A DNA stretch of 64,000 nt from Stromatinia cepivora (Eukaryota > Ascomycota > Leotiomycetes > Helotiales > Sclerotiniaceae): assembly GCA_014898415.1 (NCBI GenBank), contig RCTD01000008.1, positions 992,001 to 1,056,000 on the forward strand, in the 5' to 3' direction. Under the pieces are notes generated by a model. That model had not been told where the DNA came from, did no database searches, and saw only the letters and a list, made by a program, of their open reading frames with translations. The position numbers and the translations under genes were made by a program. Shown here one piece after another: positions 62,608 to 64,000 of this stretch; within the stretch, counting starts at the first letter, position 1; every line of letters starts with the position of its first letter.

Positions 62608-63986
62608 CAGTAATCGTGCACTTATATTACCCCAAAACCTTAAAAACGCGTAAATTTCGTGAATTGAATTTCAACTCTCTTTATTATTTATTTATCAATA
62701 GTATTATAATGTATTTCTAGAATTTTGAATATTGAAAGGGAGTTAGCTTTTAAGTATCTTATTTTATATTTATATAACAAAATTATTGACAAAGTTTTTA
62801 ATGGCTTTAATCTTTATTGTATTGTAATTGATCTCAATTTCAAAGTACGAATTATTTGTTATATTTTATAGCAAGATATATTATATAATGAAGGAATGAA
62901 TCTATTTTGTATTCTTCGAATTAGATTTTATATAGAAAGAGAAGAATATATATTAGTTCGATATATTTGATTATATTCAAAATCAATTTATATATAAACA
63001 AAAACAATTGTAGGTTTTAAATGTAGTATCTTTATTATTAAAAAGATTTTGAAGGTTTATGGAATTATCAATTGGAAGTGTAAAAAGCGATTGGAACTTA
63101 TTCAGATATATGTATTCAAGTGGCTTATATAGTGCTTAGTATATAGGGGATTGGTAGTAGAGGAATGGAGATTAGTTGTATAGAATGATAAATGCTTTGT
63201 AGAATGGGGGCAGAGTAAAAGAGAAGAATGATATTTCTATATTCTCGTTCAGAAATAGGAATCTAGAATGATTCAAATATATAGTATGAATAAGAATATA
63301 AAGATTATAATTTGGAAGGGTTTTTGGGATTTTGGGAGAAGCAATTTATATATAATGAATAGAGATTTTGAAAGTAAGAAATATAAATATAGTATTAATT
63401 TATATTTCGAGGTTTTCGATGTTGAGATAGGTTTTGTTTTTGAAAGATTGGGTTTAGAGTATGAATTTATATAGGATAATACTTTTATTTATTATATCTA
63501 CAAAATATAGGATTAATTTCAAAAGAAAGGGATTTCAATATTGAAGGATTGATCTTTTTATTCTTCTGATTTCAATTTTATTGAATATATTTAATGGGTT
63601 TTAAAAATGAGGTTATATGAGATATTTCTTGATATTGTAAATGATAAGAGTGAATTGGAATATATTAAATAAAGGTTAAAGAGTTGTTTATAAATAGTTT
63701 GGGATATATTAAATTAAGAATTATTCGATAAATTAAGAATGAGTATATTTGATAGAATTGAGGTTTATATTATAGTAGAAGATTGATATACAAAATATTG
63801 ATTAATTGTAGGGCAATAAGGATTTGAATTTTTTGGGGGGAATAATATAGATATAGAACTTTAATATATTCAAATTTTAAATTATAATAATTAATGATTG
63901 ATTTTATAATTAAATTGAAAGGTAGATATTGAATATATAAAAAAACTGAAATTAGGTTGTGGGGTAATATAAGTTGACTAGTACTG
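62608..63986 (+). mobile_element. Tc1/mariner-like transposon, 1,379 bp, decayed
   Basis: Inverted repeats of 33 bp (62608-62640 and 63954-63986) match at 28 positions, start with CAGTA and are flanked by TA on both sides (62606-62607 and 63987-63988), the standard Tc1/mariner target duplication. Size and TA target fit the superfamily. Plus-strand transposase relics lie between. It abuts the right end of the Fot1-like element. Confidence 0.87.
63040..63800 (+). pseudogene. Tc1/mariner transposase remnant
   Basis: A 68-codon open stretch (63268-63474) and neighbouring interrupted sequence in the same region read as a mariner DDE transposase: FGRSNLYIMNRDFESKKYKY in the open part, and near 63548-63608 SFYSSDFNFIEYI, the decayed counterpart of the family SPDLNPIE block with its last catalytic residue. 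Several stop codons interrupt it. Not functional. Confidence 0.82.
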
Positions 63987-64000
63987 TAGATGAGTAATTA

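Overview
The window reads as nuclear DNA of a filamentous ascomycete. Genes carry short GT-AG introns (mostly 46-200 bp) with CTAAC/CTAAT-like branch sites, and the protein set is typical of Pezizomycotina: mitochondrial GrpE, the ATP synthase OSCP subunit, MOB1, RGP1, a three-KH RNA-binding protein, a GH3 beta-glucosidase and two MFS transporters. A repeat-rich right arm of extreme A+T content carries transition-type (RIP-like) decay. I suspect a leotiomycete such as the Sclerotiniaceae, but that placement is only an impression and was not tested.

Layout. 1-147: N terminus of a minus-strand gene cut by the window edge. 1840-4098: uncharacterised nine-exon gene (+). 6339-7232: GrpE/Mge1 (-). 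8606-10703: uncharacterised low-complexity protein (+). 12206-16789: large MYND-finger protein (-). 18951-20771: three-KH protein (+). 22402-25184: FAD monooxygenase with a long extra C-terminal domain (-). 27396-30772: GH63-like glucosidase (+). 31661-32814: OSCP (-). 33457-34541: MOB1 (-), head to head with RGP1 (35113-37661, +). 39376-41971: secreted GH3 beta-glucosidase (+). 45155-47179 (+) and 48059-49862 (-): convergent MFS transporters. I assembled exon structures by hand and checked reading phase across every junction; each spliced gene gives one uninterrupted frame.

From about 50.2 kb the sequence becomes A+T-rich. A 1.9-kb island of ordinary composition (about 51.35-53.3 kb) holds one possible small gene. 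After it comes a nest of three decayed transposons that can be delimited from the sequence: a Fot1/pogo-like DNA transposon with 44-bp inverted repeats at 53371-53414 and 62554-62597; inside it a 7,032-bp Ty3/gypsy-type LTR retrotransposon (55304-62335, 282-bp LTRs, TAGAG target duplication, coding on the minus strand); and abutting its right end a 1,379-bp Tc1/mariner element (62608-63986, 33-bp inverted repeats, TA duplications). No tRNA, rRNA or CRISPR features were found.

Functionally the left 50 kb is ordinary mixed chromosomal territory: mitochondrial protein import and energy (Mge1, OSCP), mitotic exit (MOB1), Golgi Rab6-type GEF (RGP1), RNA binding, sugar hydrolysis and transport. I see no convincing biosynthetic gene cluster. 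The most unusual protein is the monooxygenase fusion; the most informative structure is the nested transposon block.
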